Below are positions 29,213 through 36,254 of a DNA stretch of 38,008 nt, in pieces (position 1 is the first letter of the stretch; the number at the start of each line of letters is the position of its first letter). A program made the translations under genes and the position numbers. Where the stretch lies: assembly GCA_047618565.1 (NCBI GenBank), contig JBLHKW010000033.1, positions 1 through 38,008 on the forward strand, written 5' to 3'. This DNA is from JBLHKW01 sp047618565. GTDB lineage: Bacteria > Planctomycetota > UBA1135 > GCA-002686595. The notes beneath the pieces are model-generated. The model ran no database searches. It was not told the DNA's origin and was given only the letters and a program-made list of their open reading frames with translations.

Positions 29213-30160
29213 TCACGACTGACTCCCGGGTGCCATGGCCTTCGGCTTGCCCATGTCGATCGTCCCGATCAGCTCGCGCACACTGGCCTTGCCGTGGGCG
29301 TCGAGCAGGTGCTCGAGCTCAGTGGCCAGCAAGCCCAGTAGCCCGGGATCGCTGAAGCTGGCGGTCCCGACCTGCACCGCACTGCAGCCGACGACGAGGA
29401 ATTCGAGAACGTCCGCCGCCGTCCGGATTCCACCGCAGCCCATGATCGGAATCTGTACGGCCTGCGCGCACTCCCAGGCACAGCGCAGCGCCACCGGCTT
29501 GATCGCCGGCCCGGAGTAGCCGCCCTGGATCGTGTTGAGCGCGGGCTTGCCCGTGCGCCAGTCGACTCCCATGCCGAGCAGGGTGTTGATCGCCGTGATG
29601 CCGTCCGCTCCGCCGCTCTCGACCGCGATCGCGATGTCGGCGATGCGCGTCACGTTCGGGGAGAGCTTGGCGAAGATCGGCTTGCGCGTCGCCGCGCGCA
29701 CGTTCCGGATGACTTCCTCCGCGACGCGTGGGTCGGTGCTGTAGGGCAGCCTTCCGCCCTGCACGTTCGGGCACGAGAGATTCACCTCGAGCACGTCGAC
29801 CTCGGCACGCGCGTCCAGGATCGCCGCGATACGGCCAAACTCCTCGGCGTCCTTCGCCCCGATGTTGGCGATGACGACCGTGTCCGCCTCGGCCATCTCG
29901 GGCAAGGTGTGCTCAAGGTAGGCCTCGATCCCACGGTTCTCGAGCCCGATCGAGTTCAGGAAGCCCGCCTCGGTCTCGCAGATGCGCGGCATCGGATTGC
30001 CCGGGCGCGGATCCATGGTGACCGTCTTGCTGACCAGCCCGCCGACGGCGCTGGCCGGCACGATGTGCTGCATCTCGAGTCCATGGCCGAAGGTCCCGGA
30101 CGCCGACAGAATCGGCGAGCGCAGCTCGAGTCCCGCGAACGCGACGGTCAGGTCAGCCAT
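29213..30160 (-). CDS. pyrD: Dihydroorotate dehydrogenase, class 1B
   Basis: A 315-residue FMN enzyme that oxidises dihydroorotate to orotate in pyrimidine synthesis. Seen: SPILSASGTFGHG, KTVT (Lys about 45), RICETEAGFLNSIGLEN, the catalytic cysteine in NLSCPNVQGG (about 130), a second Lys in IFAKLSPN, and GCGGIRTAADVLEFLVVGCSAVQVGTA at the FMN site. The active-site Cys marks class 1, and the sequence fits the 1B type that works with the PyrK iron-sulfur subunit; no pyrK is in the window. The ATG at 30160 is preferred over an in-frame TTG three codons earlier. It follows lspA by 84 bases, and a TATAGA element at 30211-30216 may be a promoter. Confidence 0.93.
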   Translation of the reverse strand: MADLTVAFAGLELRSPILSASGTFGHGLEMQHIVPASAVGGLVSKTVTMDPRPGNPMPRICETEAGFLNSIGLENRGIEAYLEHTLPEMAEADTVVIANIGAKDAEEFGRIAAILDARAEVDVLEVNLSCPNVQGGRLPYSTDPRVAEEVIRNVRAATRKPIFAKLSPNVTRIADIAIAVESGGADGITAINTLLGMGVDWRTGKPALNTIQGGYSGPAIKPVALRCAWECAQAVQIPIMGCGGIRTAADVLEFLVVGCSAVQVGTASFSDPGLLGLLATELEHLLDAHGKASVRELIGTIDMGKPKAMAPGSQS

Positions 30161-30244
30161 GCAAGGCAATCTAGTCGAGCCGGGCGCTCCCGCAAAGGGT
30201 CGATGCGGGGTCTATATCCAGGCCCTGAAATTGCTCGGGCCCGA

Positions 30245-30862
30245 TCAGCTCGTCGCCTGCTCCGTGGCCGGCTCGCCAGCCGCAGCCTCCAACCCCTCAG
30301 CGTCCTCCTGTTCGGCCTCCTCATCAGCCCCGAATCCCGAGAGGATCAGCAGCACAGCCCCCACCGAGATGCACGAGTCGGCGACGTTGAAGGTCGGGAA
30401 ATGCCAGTCCCAGATTCCAAAATAGACGTCGATGAAGTCCCGCACCGGACCGAAGGGGCGCCCGTCAGCGGGCTCGATCGGCCTGAACAGGTTGTCGTAG
30501 AGGTTCCCGAGGGCTCCGCTCAGGATCAGCACCAGGGCCACCAGGTAGGCGGAGCGGCCGCGTGGGGCCTTGAGCACCAGCCAGGCAAGAAGCAGCACGG
30601 CGCCGATCCGCCCGAAGACCAGGATGTAGGGCATGTTCTCCCCGCGACCGAAGGCCATGCCGTAGTTCTCGTTGCGCATGAACCCCAGCCAGTCCCCGAG
30701 CAATGGCTCGCGCGGGTGGCCGTGGGAATCCGGCGTCAGGGCGAAGGGGTCCGCCTCGAGCCACTCGAACACGCGTGCCTTGGACCACAGATCCAGGGCG
30801 ATCAGGGCAGCCACCGCGACCAGGCAGAAGATCAAGCGCCGACGACTCGTGGGCGTGCTCAT
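30245..30862 (-). CDS. lspA: Lipoprotein signal peptidase
   Basis: A 206-residue four-helix membrane aspartyl protease that removes signal peptides from lipidated prolipoproteins. Seen: first membrane helix after the RRR start, MRNENYGMAF, GALGNLYDNL, and the two catalytic aspartates in VRDFIDVYF (Asp about 142) and FNVADSCI (Asp about 162). The protein has an unusual acidic/Ala-rich C-terminal tail of about 25 residues (ADEEAEQEDAEG...). The ATG at 30862 gives the normal N-terminus; a longer frame upstream overlaps the divergent recombinase gene. At least one lipobox-bearing protein, the sulfatase at 33916, is in the window as a possible substrate. Confidence 0.93.
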   Translation of the reverse strand: MSTPTSRRRLIFCLVAVAALIALDLWSKARVFEWLEADPFALTPDSHGHPREPLLGDWLGFMRNENYGMAFGRGENMPYILVFGRIGAVLLLAWLVLKAPRGRSAYLVALVLILSGALGNLYDNLFRPIEPADGRPFGPVRDFIDVYFGIWDWHFPTFNVADSCISVGAVLLILSGFGADEEAEQEDAEGLEAAAGEPATEQATS

Positions 30863-30933
30863 GCCGGCTTCCGCTTCGTATACATGGGTTCCTGGCGCTC
30901 CTGTGGCACGCCCTGGGCGCGCAATTCGGCGGG

Positions 30934-30962
30934 AGTATAGCCCCCGTGCCCAGCATTGGCCC
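30934..30962 (-). promoter_or_regulatory. Putative lspA promoter in the divergent lspA-recombinase region
   Basis: Minus strand -10 TATACT (30934-30939), five of six to consensus, with a weak -35 GGGCCA (30957-30962) at 17 bases. It lies 72 bases before the lspA ATG, in the 154-base gap shared with the divergent recombinase. Confidence 0.35.
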
Positions 30963-31016
30963 ACGAATCCGGGACAGACCTTTGCATACGCCGCCGGGCC
31001 GAGCGACCCTCGGTCG

Positions 31017-31964
31017 GTGGCAAGAGGCAGCGACAAGACCGTCGTCCGGGACGGGGACAAGCCCATCCCGCCCGACCTGATCGCAGGCATGGAGGACTTC
31101 CTGAGCGCCATGCGCGTGGAATCCGGCCTGGCCCGCAACACCATGCGCGCCTACCGCGGCGACCTGGAACGCTTCCTGCGCTGGTCCGTCCGGCGCGGCC
31201 ACACGCGCTGGGCCGACATGGATAGGGACCACGTGGTCGACTACCTGGCCGCGCGCCGGGACGAACAGGCCGCCGAGTCCACCGTCGCGCGCAATCTGGT
31301 GACCATCCGATCCGCCCTGCGCTACCTGACCGTGGAGGGCGTGCTTGAGCGCGATCCCACGGCCCGTATCCCGGCGCCGGTCCTGCACCGCTACCTGCCC
31401 CACTGCCTGGCGGTCGACGAGGTCGAGGCCCTGCTGGCGGCCCCCGCAGGATCCGGCTGGCGCGATCTGCGCGACCGCGCCCTGCTGGAGGTGCTGTACG
31501 CGTGCGGCGCGCGCATCAGCGAGGCCATCGGCCTGCGCACGGATGAACTCGAGCCACAACTGCGCGTGCTGCGATTGACCGGCAAGGGCCGCAAGACACG
31601 CATCGTGCCCCTCGGCGGGCGCGCGCGCCAGGCCCTCGAAACCTGGCTCGCCGAGGGCCGGCCCCAGGTCGAGACCCCCATCCGCCGCGCCGAGGTCTTC
31701 CTGACCAAGAGCGGCGCGCCCCTCGACCGGGTCAACGCCTGGCGTCGGGTGAAAGCCTGCGCGCTGCGCGCCGGCCTCGAGCCGGAGATCACCCCGCACA
31801 CCCTGCGCCACTCCTTCGCCACCCACCTGATCGAGGGCGGCGCACACCTGCGCGCCGTGCAGGAGATGCTGGGCCACGCCTCGATCCGCACGACCGAGAT
31901 CTACACGCACCTCGACGCGGGCCACGTGCGCAGCATGCACAACCTGTACCACCCGCGCGCCTGA
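31017..31964 (+). CDS. Xer-type tyrosine recombinase
   Basis: A 315-residue site-specific recombinase of the XerC/XerD family, which resolves chromosome dimers. Seen: an N-terminal SAM-like core-binding domain with MEDFLSAMRVESGLARNTMRAY, then the catalytic domain with Arg 166 (CGARISE), Lys 190 (TGKGRKTR), His 261 and Arg 264 (HTLRHSF), His 287 (LGHAS) and nucleophile Tyr 296 (TEIYTHL). All catalytic residues are present. I prefer the GTG at 31017, which keeps the PPDLIAGMEDFL segment that normally starts the first helix; an ATG at 31089 would give 291 residues. XerC versus XerD cannot be told from this sequence alone. No integron, phage or att site surrounds it, so a housekeeping role is more likely than an integrase. 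Confidence 0.9.
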   Translation: MARGSDKTVVRDGDKPIPPDLIAGMEDFLSAMRVESGLARNTMRAYRGDLERFLRWSVRRGHTRWADMDRDHVVDYLAARRDEQAAESTVARNLVTIRSALRYLTVEGVLERDPTARIPAPVLHRYLPHCLAVDEVEALLAAPAGSGWRDLRDRALLEVLYACGARISEAIGLRTDELEPQLRVLRLTGKGRKTRIVPLGGRARQALETWLAEGRPQVETPIRRAEVFLTKSGAPLDRVNAWRRVKACALRAGLEPEITPHTLRHSFATHLIEGGAHLRAVQEMLGHASIRTTEIYTHLDAGHVRSMHNLYHPRA

Positions 31965-31990
31965 CGAGGGGCGCGCCACCGGCCTGCACT

Positions 31991-32008
31991 GCCGCAGCCC
32001 TTCGCGGC
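31991..32008. terminator. Small hairpin between convergent recombinase and uvrC
   Basis: GCCGC and GCGGC flank an eight-base loop, abutting the uvrC stop codon, in the 44-base gap where both transcripts would end. A weak two-way terminator candidate without a T-run. Confidence 0.3.
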
Positions 32009-33844
32009 TCACTTCTCTCGCAGGTGCTCGACGATCGTGCGCGCCAGCTGCGGGCCGATCTTCTCGATGGCGGCGATCTGTTCCACGCTGGCCTCGCGCA
32101 CGCCGACCACGCTGCCAAAGCTGCGCAGGAGCGCCTTGCGACGCGCGGGACCGACCCCGGGGATGGAGTCCAGCTGGCTCTGGATCTTGCCGCGCTCCTT
32201 GCGATGGTAGGTGATCGCGAAACGGTGCGCCTCGTCCCGGATGCGCTCCAGCAGATGGCGCGCCGCCGTGTGCTGGCCCAGGGGTATGGGCTGCTTGGCG
32301 TCCGGGATGAAGACCCGCTCCTCACTCGCGTCCTTGCGCTGGCCCTTCACGCGGCGCTCCGAGCGCGCCTTGGCCAGGCCCACCATCGCCACCTCCCATG
32401 CCCCGGCCTCGGTGCGCGCCTCGAGCGCCTTGGCCAGCTGAACCTCTCCGCCGTCGATGACGATCAGGTCCGGCAGATCGCCCTCGCGCACCCCACGTTG
32501 CAGGCTGCGCAACACGACCTGATGCATGGCCGCGAAGTCGTCCTGGTCGTCCAGGCCGCGCACCTTGAAGCGCCGATAGCCGGCGCGATCCGCATGGCCG
32601 CGCCGGAAGCGGACGCGGCTGGCGACCATGTGCGCGCCCTGAAAGTTGGAGATATCGAAGGCGTCGATCACCTCCGTGCCGGGATCCAGGTCAAGCAGGG
32701 AGATCAGCTGCTCGAGCGCGCCCTCGTCTCGGGACTCCTCCTGGTCGCCGCGCACGAGCTCGACGCGCGCGTTCTCCCCCGCCATGTCCAGCGCACGCAG
32801 GCGATCGCCACTGGTCGGCACGACCAGCTTGACGCCCGCCATGACGGTCGTCTCGAGCAGCTCGACCTCGGCCGGCTCGCAGGGAAGCACCAGCTCCGCG
32901 GGCGGGGTGCGCCGGCCGTTCGCGTAGAGCGCGGTCACGACGCCGTGCAGTAGTTCCTCATCGGGAAGCTCGGAGCGGAAGCGATGGGAGCGGCTCTCCG
33001 CCAGGCGCCCCTCGCGAAAGGACAGCCGGTGCACCAGCGCCGTATCCCCACGCCGAGCGAGCCCGAGCACGTCCCGGTGCACCTGGTCGCGGGGCCGCAC
33101 GCCCTGGCCTTCGACCGTACGCCGCAGGGCCGTCAGACGGTCGCGCCAGCGGCCGGCGCGTTCGTATTCTTGCCCACCAGAGGCCTCCAGCATGCGCGTC
33201 TCCAGATCGCGCTCCAGCTCGCCCGTGTCGCCCGAGAGGACGCGCGTCGCGCGGGCGACGAGATCGGCGTATCCGGCCTCGTCGATCTCGCCCACACAGG
33301 GCGCCGAGCAGAGCCCAATCTGAGCCTTGAGGCAGGCGCGCGAGCGGTGGTTCATGACCGAATCCGGGCAATCGCGCAGGGGTACGACGCGGTGCAGATC
33401 CGACAGGGTCGCGCGCACCGCGCTGGCGGACGCGAAGGGTCCGAAGAAGCGCGAGCGCCCCCCCTTCTTGCCGATCTGGGGATCGTGGGCGCGTACCAGG
33501 CGCAGGCGCGGAAAGCGCTCCTGCTGGTCGATGCGCACCATGAGGAAGGACTTGTCGTCCTTCAGGCGCACGTTGTGGGGCGGCTTGTGCTGCTTGATGA
33601 GGGTGTCCTCGAGCAGCAGCGCCTCCTGCTCGGTGCGCGTCACGATCGTCTCGACCTCGGCCGCCTCCCGATCCATGAAACGCACCAGGATACGCCCGTC
33701 CGCCCCCTCGCGCCGGTAGCTGGCGATGCGCGCGCGCAGGTTGCGCGCCTTGCCCACGTACAGAACCCGCCCCTCATCACTCTTGAAGAGGTAAACCCCG
33801 GGGCGCGTGGGCACCCCGTCCATGGACCAGCGCGGTTCGGACAT
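32009..33844 (-). CDS. uvrC: Excinuclease ABC subunit C
   Basis: A 611-residue nuclease subunit of nucleotide excision repair, making the incisions on both sides of the lesion. Seen: the N-terminal GIY-YIG domain (GVYLFKSDEGRVLYVGKARNL), a Cys-containing segment ACLKAQIGLCSAPCVG, a UVR helix pair for UvrB binding (about 205-235), the RNase H-like endonuclease domain with DAFDISNFQGAHMVAS and LIVIDGGEVQLAKALEA, and the C-terminal helix-hairpin-helix pair DSIPGVGPARRKALL and IEKIGPQLARTIVEHL. All domains are intact. It is divergent from the sulfatase, with only 71 bases between the two starts, and convergent with the recombinase. Confidence 0.97.
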   Translation of the reverse strand: MSEPRWSMDGVPTRPGVYLFKSDEGRVLYVGKARNLRARIASYRREGADGRILVRFMDREAAEVETIVTRTEQEALLLEDTLIKQHKPPHNVRLKDDKSFLMVRIDQQERFPRLRLVRAHDPQIGKKGGRSRFFGPFASASAVRATLSDLHRVVPLRDCPDSVMNHRSRACLKAQIGLCSAPCVGEIDEAGYADLVARATRVLSGDTGELERDLETRMLEASGGQEYERAGRWRDRLTALRRTVEGQGVRPRDQVHRDVLGLARRGDTALVHRLSFREGRLAESRSHRFRSELPDEELLHGVVTALYANGRRTPPAELVLPCEPAEVELLETTVMAGVKLVVPTSGDRLRALDMAGENARVELVRGDQEESRDEGALEQLISLLDLDPGTEVIDAFDISNFQGAHMVASRVRFRRGHADRAGYRRFKVRGLDDQDDFAAMHQVVLRSLQRGVREGDLPDLIVIDGGEVQLAKALEARTEAGAWEVAMVGLAKARSERRVKGQRKDASEERVFIPDAKQPIPLGQHTAARHLLERIRDEAHRFAITYHRKERGKIQSQLDSIPGVGPARRKALLRSFGSVVGVREASVEQIAAIEKIGPQLARTIVEHLREK

Positions 33845-33915
33845 CGCCCAGGAATCCTAACCGGTGACGGTCAAGGGGAAGCACACCTGAAGCCCGGGGC
33901 CGCTATCCTTTCGGT

Positions 33916-35400
33916 ATGCGCTCGACCACAACGACCCGGATGTGCCTGATGGGCGCCGCAGCCCTGCTCGCCTGCCGCGGCGAGCGCCCGGCCACCGCAG
34001 CTCCACACCCTCCGGCCCCGTCCGCCAGCGCGGAGCGCCCGAACATCCTGCTGATCCTGGCGGACGACCTCGGTGTCGGCGACGTGGGCTGCTACAACCC
34101 CGACTCGCTCATCCCGACGCCCCACATCGACGCGCTGGCCGCCGAGTCGCGCCGCTTCACCGACGCACACTCGCCTTCCGGTGTCTGCACGCCGACGCGC
34201 TACGGCCTCTTGACCGGCCGTTACGCCTGGCGCACCCATCTCCAGCGCAGCGTCCTGTGGGGAGACTCCCCGCTCCTGATCGACCCGGCGCGCGCCACCC
34301 TCGCGAGTCTGTGCAAGCAGGCCGGTTACGCGACCGCGTGCTTTGGCAAGTGGCACCTGGGCCTCGGCGACGCCGAGTCCACGAACTACGCAGCGCCCCT
34401 GCGCCCCGGGCCGCTCGAGTGCGGTTTCGACACGTTCGAGGGCATCCCCGGATCGGCCGGCATGCCGCCCTACGTGTGGATCATCGACGACCACCCGGAA
34501 CAGGCCGCAACCGAGAAGAAGGAGCTCAGCTACCCGGTCCGCGGCTACGGCGGGGAGGGCTTCTGGCGCCCGGGCCCGGCCGCGGCCGGCTTCGACCACG
34601 CCGACACCCTGCCGCGCACCGTCGATCGCGCCATCGAGTGGATCGAGGAACAGGCTGGGGAGCCGGAGCCCTTCTTCCTTTACGTGGCCCTGTCCGCACC
34701 GCACACCCCCTGGCTCCCCGCCGCCGCCTTCGAGGGCACCACCAAGGCCGGGCCCTACGGGGATTTCGTCGCCAACATCGACGACGAGATCGGCCGCGTG
34801 CTCGCGACCCTCGAGCGCAAGGATCTTGTCGACGACACCCTCGTGATCTTCACGAGTGACAACGGCGCCCACTGGGAACTGCAAGACATCGCCGAGTACG
34901 GCCACCGTGCGAACCTCAATTACCGCGGCCAGAAGGGCGACGCGTGGGAGGGCGGTCATCGCATCCCCTTCCTGCTGCGCTGGCCCGGCCACATCGCCGC
35001 CGAGACGACCGAGAAGCGCCTGTTCTCCCTGACCGACATCTTCGCGACCCTGGCCCGCATGTTCGATGCGCAGCTCGCCGATGGAAGCGCCCCCGATAGC
35101 GTCGATGCGACCCCACTCTGGTTCGGGAAGAAGGCGCCCGACACGCGCCGCAAGAGCATGGTCCTGCATTCCTTCGAAGGCGTCTTCGCCATGCGCTCCG
35201 GCCCCTTCAAGCTGATCGAAGGCCTTGGATCGGGAGGGTTCACCCAGGAGGCCCCGGTACAACCCGTTCCGGGCGGGCCCACGGACCAGCTCTACAACCT
35301 CACCAAGGATCCCGCCGAGCGAACGAACCTGTTCGCTGCCCGCCCGGACGTGCTTGCACGCCTGCGCAAGGAGCTGAAACAGGCGCGCGCATCCAGGTGA
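33916..35400 (+). CDS. Sulfatase (arylsulfatase type), probable lipoprotein
   Basis: A 494-residue type I sulfatase. A lipobox (AAALLAC, Cys about 20) suggests lipid anchoring after cleavage by LspA. Seen: ILLILADDLGVGDVGCY metal site at about residue 47, the formylglycine-generating CTPTR (Cys about 91, followed by YGLLTGR), GKWHLG, a SDNGAHWE metal site near residue 315, and GQKGDAWEGGHRIPF. It should remove sulfate esters from a glycan or aryl sulfate, once the Cys is converted by a formylglycine-generating enzyme, which is not in the window. The stop at 35398-35400 overlaps a possible GTG start of the next gene. Planctomycete-like genomes often carry many such sulfatases (established knowledge). 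Confidence 0.93.
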   Translation: MRSTTTTRMCLMGAAALLACRGERPATAAPHPPAPSASAERPNILLILADDLGVGDVGCYNPDSLIPTPHIDALAAESRRFTDAHSPSGVCTPTRYGLLTGRYAWRTHLQRSVLWGDSPLLIDPARATLASLCKQAGYATACFGKWHLGLGDAESTNYAAPLRPGPLECGFDTFEGIPGSAGMPPYVWIIDDHPEQAATEKKELSYPVRGYGGEGFWRPGPAAAGFDHADTLPRTVDRAIEWIEEQAGEPEPFFLYVALSAPHTPWLPAAAFEGTTKAGPYGDFVANIDDEIGRVLATLERKDLVDDTLVIFTSDNGAHWELQDIAEYGHRANLNYRGQKGDAWEGGHRIPFLLRWPGHIAAETTEKRLFSLTDIFATLARMFDAQLADGSAPDSVDATPLWFGKKAPDTRRKSMVLHSFEGVFAMRSGPFKLIEGLGSGGFTQEAPVQPVPGGPTDQLYNLTKDPAERTNLFAARPDVLARLRKELKQARASR

Positions 35401-35411
35401 CGCACCCCAGC

Positions 35412-35960
35412 ATGATCCATCCTCGCCGGCGGGACCCCTATTGCGATCTCGTCATGAACGAGGCCATCCACGAGCGCGTCATCGAGGAGATGGTGGACCG
35501 CGCCGAGCATTTCCTGTGGATCATGACCGCGGACATCAAGGACATGCACGTGCGCAAGGGATCCAGGTTCGTGCCCTTCGTCGAGGTGCTATCGGACCTC
35601 GTCGCGCGCGGTATCGCCGTGCGCCTGTTCCACGCCAAGGAACCCGGTCCCCGATTCCGCGAGGACTTCGACAAGCAGACCAACCTGATCGAGTCCGAAC
35701 TCTTCGAACGCATCCTCTGCCCGCGCATCCACACCAAGGCCGTCGTCGTCGACGGCGAAGAGGCCTTCGTAGGCTCCGCCAACCTCACCGGCGCCGGCCT
35801 CGGCGCCAAACACGCCGACAAGCGCAATTTCGAAGCCGGCTTCGCAACCAACCTGCCAGCCCACATCACCCCCCTGATGGACTTCATCGACACCCTCTAC
35901 CTCGGCAAGCCCTGCGGCCCATGCCGCCAACGTGAGTACTGCCCCGACCCAATCGCGTAG
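35412..35960 (+). CDS. Single-HKD phospholipase D-like protein with C-terminal cysteines
   Basis: A 182-residue protein with one HKD active site: HTKAVVVDGEEAFVGSANLT (H-x-K-x4-D-x6-GSxN), like the single-domain PLD nucleases and phosphatases that act as dimers. The N-terminal half has helices and the strand FLWIMTADIKDMHV. The C-terminus is Cys-rich (CGPCRQREYC), plus an early Cys in DPYCDLVM, which could bind a metal. No signal peptide is seen, so it is probably cytoplasmic. The substrate may be a phospholipid or nucleic acid; sequence alone does not decide. A GTG at 35397, overlapping the sulfatase stop, is an alternative start; I chose the ATG because AGGTGA lies 12 bases before it. Confidence 0.85.
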   Translation: MIHPRRRDPYCDLVMNEAIHERVIEEMVDRAEHFLWIMTADIKDMHVRKGSRFVPFVEVLSDLVARGIAVRLFHAKEPGPRFREDFDKQTNLIESELFERILCPRIHTKAVVVDGEEAFVGSANLTGAGLGAKHADKRNFEAGFATNLPAHITPLMDFIDTLYLGKPCGPCRQREYCPDPIA

Positions 35961-36254
35961 GAGGTATGGAGTCCGGATAACGTTTGCCGGCTACCCCACC
36001 CCCCAACTGCCCAAGTTCTACAACCACGCGGTACCCATACCCCGCTCCGAGCCCAACGCCGTTGCACCCGACAGAATGGCAGTTGCCCGTCGGATTTTGC
36101 TCTGGCTCGGTACATTCGCCCCCCTAGTCACGCACTCAAGAACAGTTGCACCGCAAGCGGTAGATTCGGATCAGAAATACGACAGAGGCACAATGGGGTG
36201 ACCACCCTGCAGTCGCGGCATAGTGAACCCAGTACATCAACGCCGGAGGACTCC
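35961..36254. other. Intergenic region of lower GC content
   Basis: About 290 bases between the PLD-like gene and the next start. GC content looks visibly lower than in the flanking genes. A 89-codon open frame overlapping it has no protein-like character. No clear promoter or hairpin stands out, apart from a small ACCGC/GCGGT palindrome near 36150. Confidence 0.4.

Noticed and set aside
31017..31964. Phage or integron integrase marking a mobile element
   Set aside because: There are no attachment sites, cassettes, tRNA or phage genes nearby, and the protein has the length and motifs of a housekeeping Xer recombinase.
35932..36201. 89-codon open frame after the PLD-like gene
   Set aside because: It overlaps the PLD-like gene, has no ribosome site and reads as random low-GC sequence.
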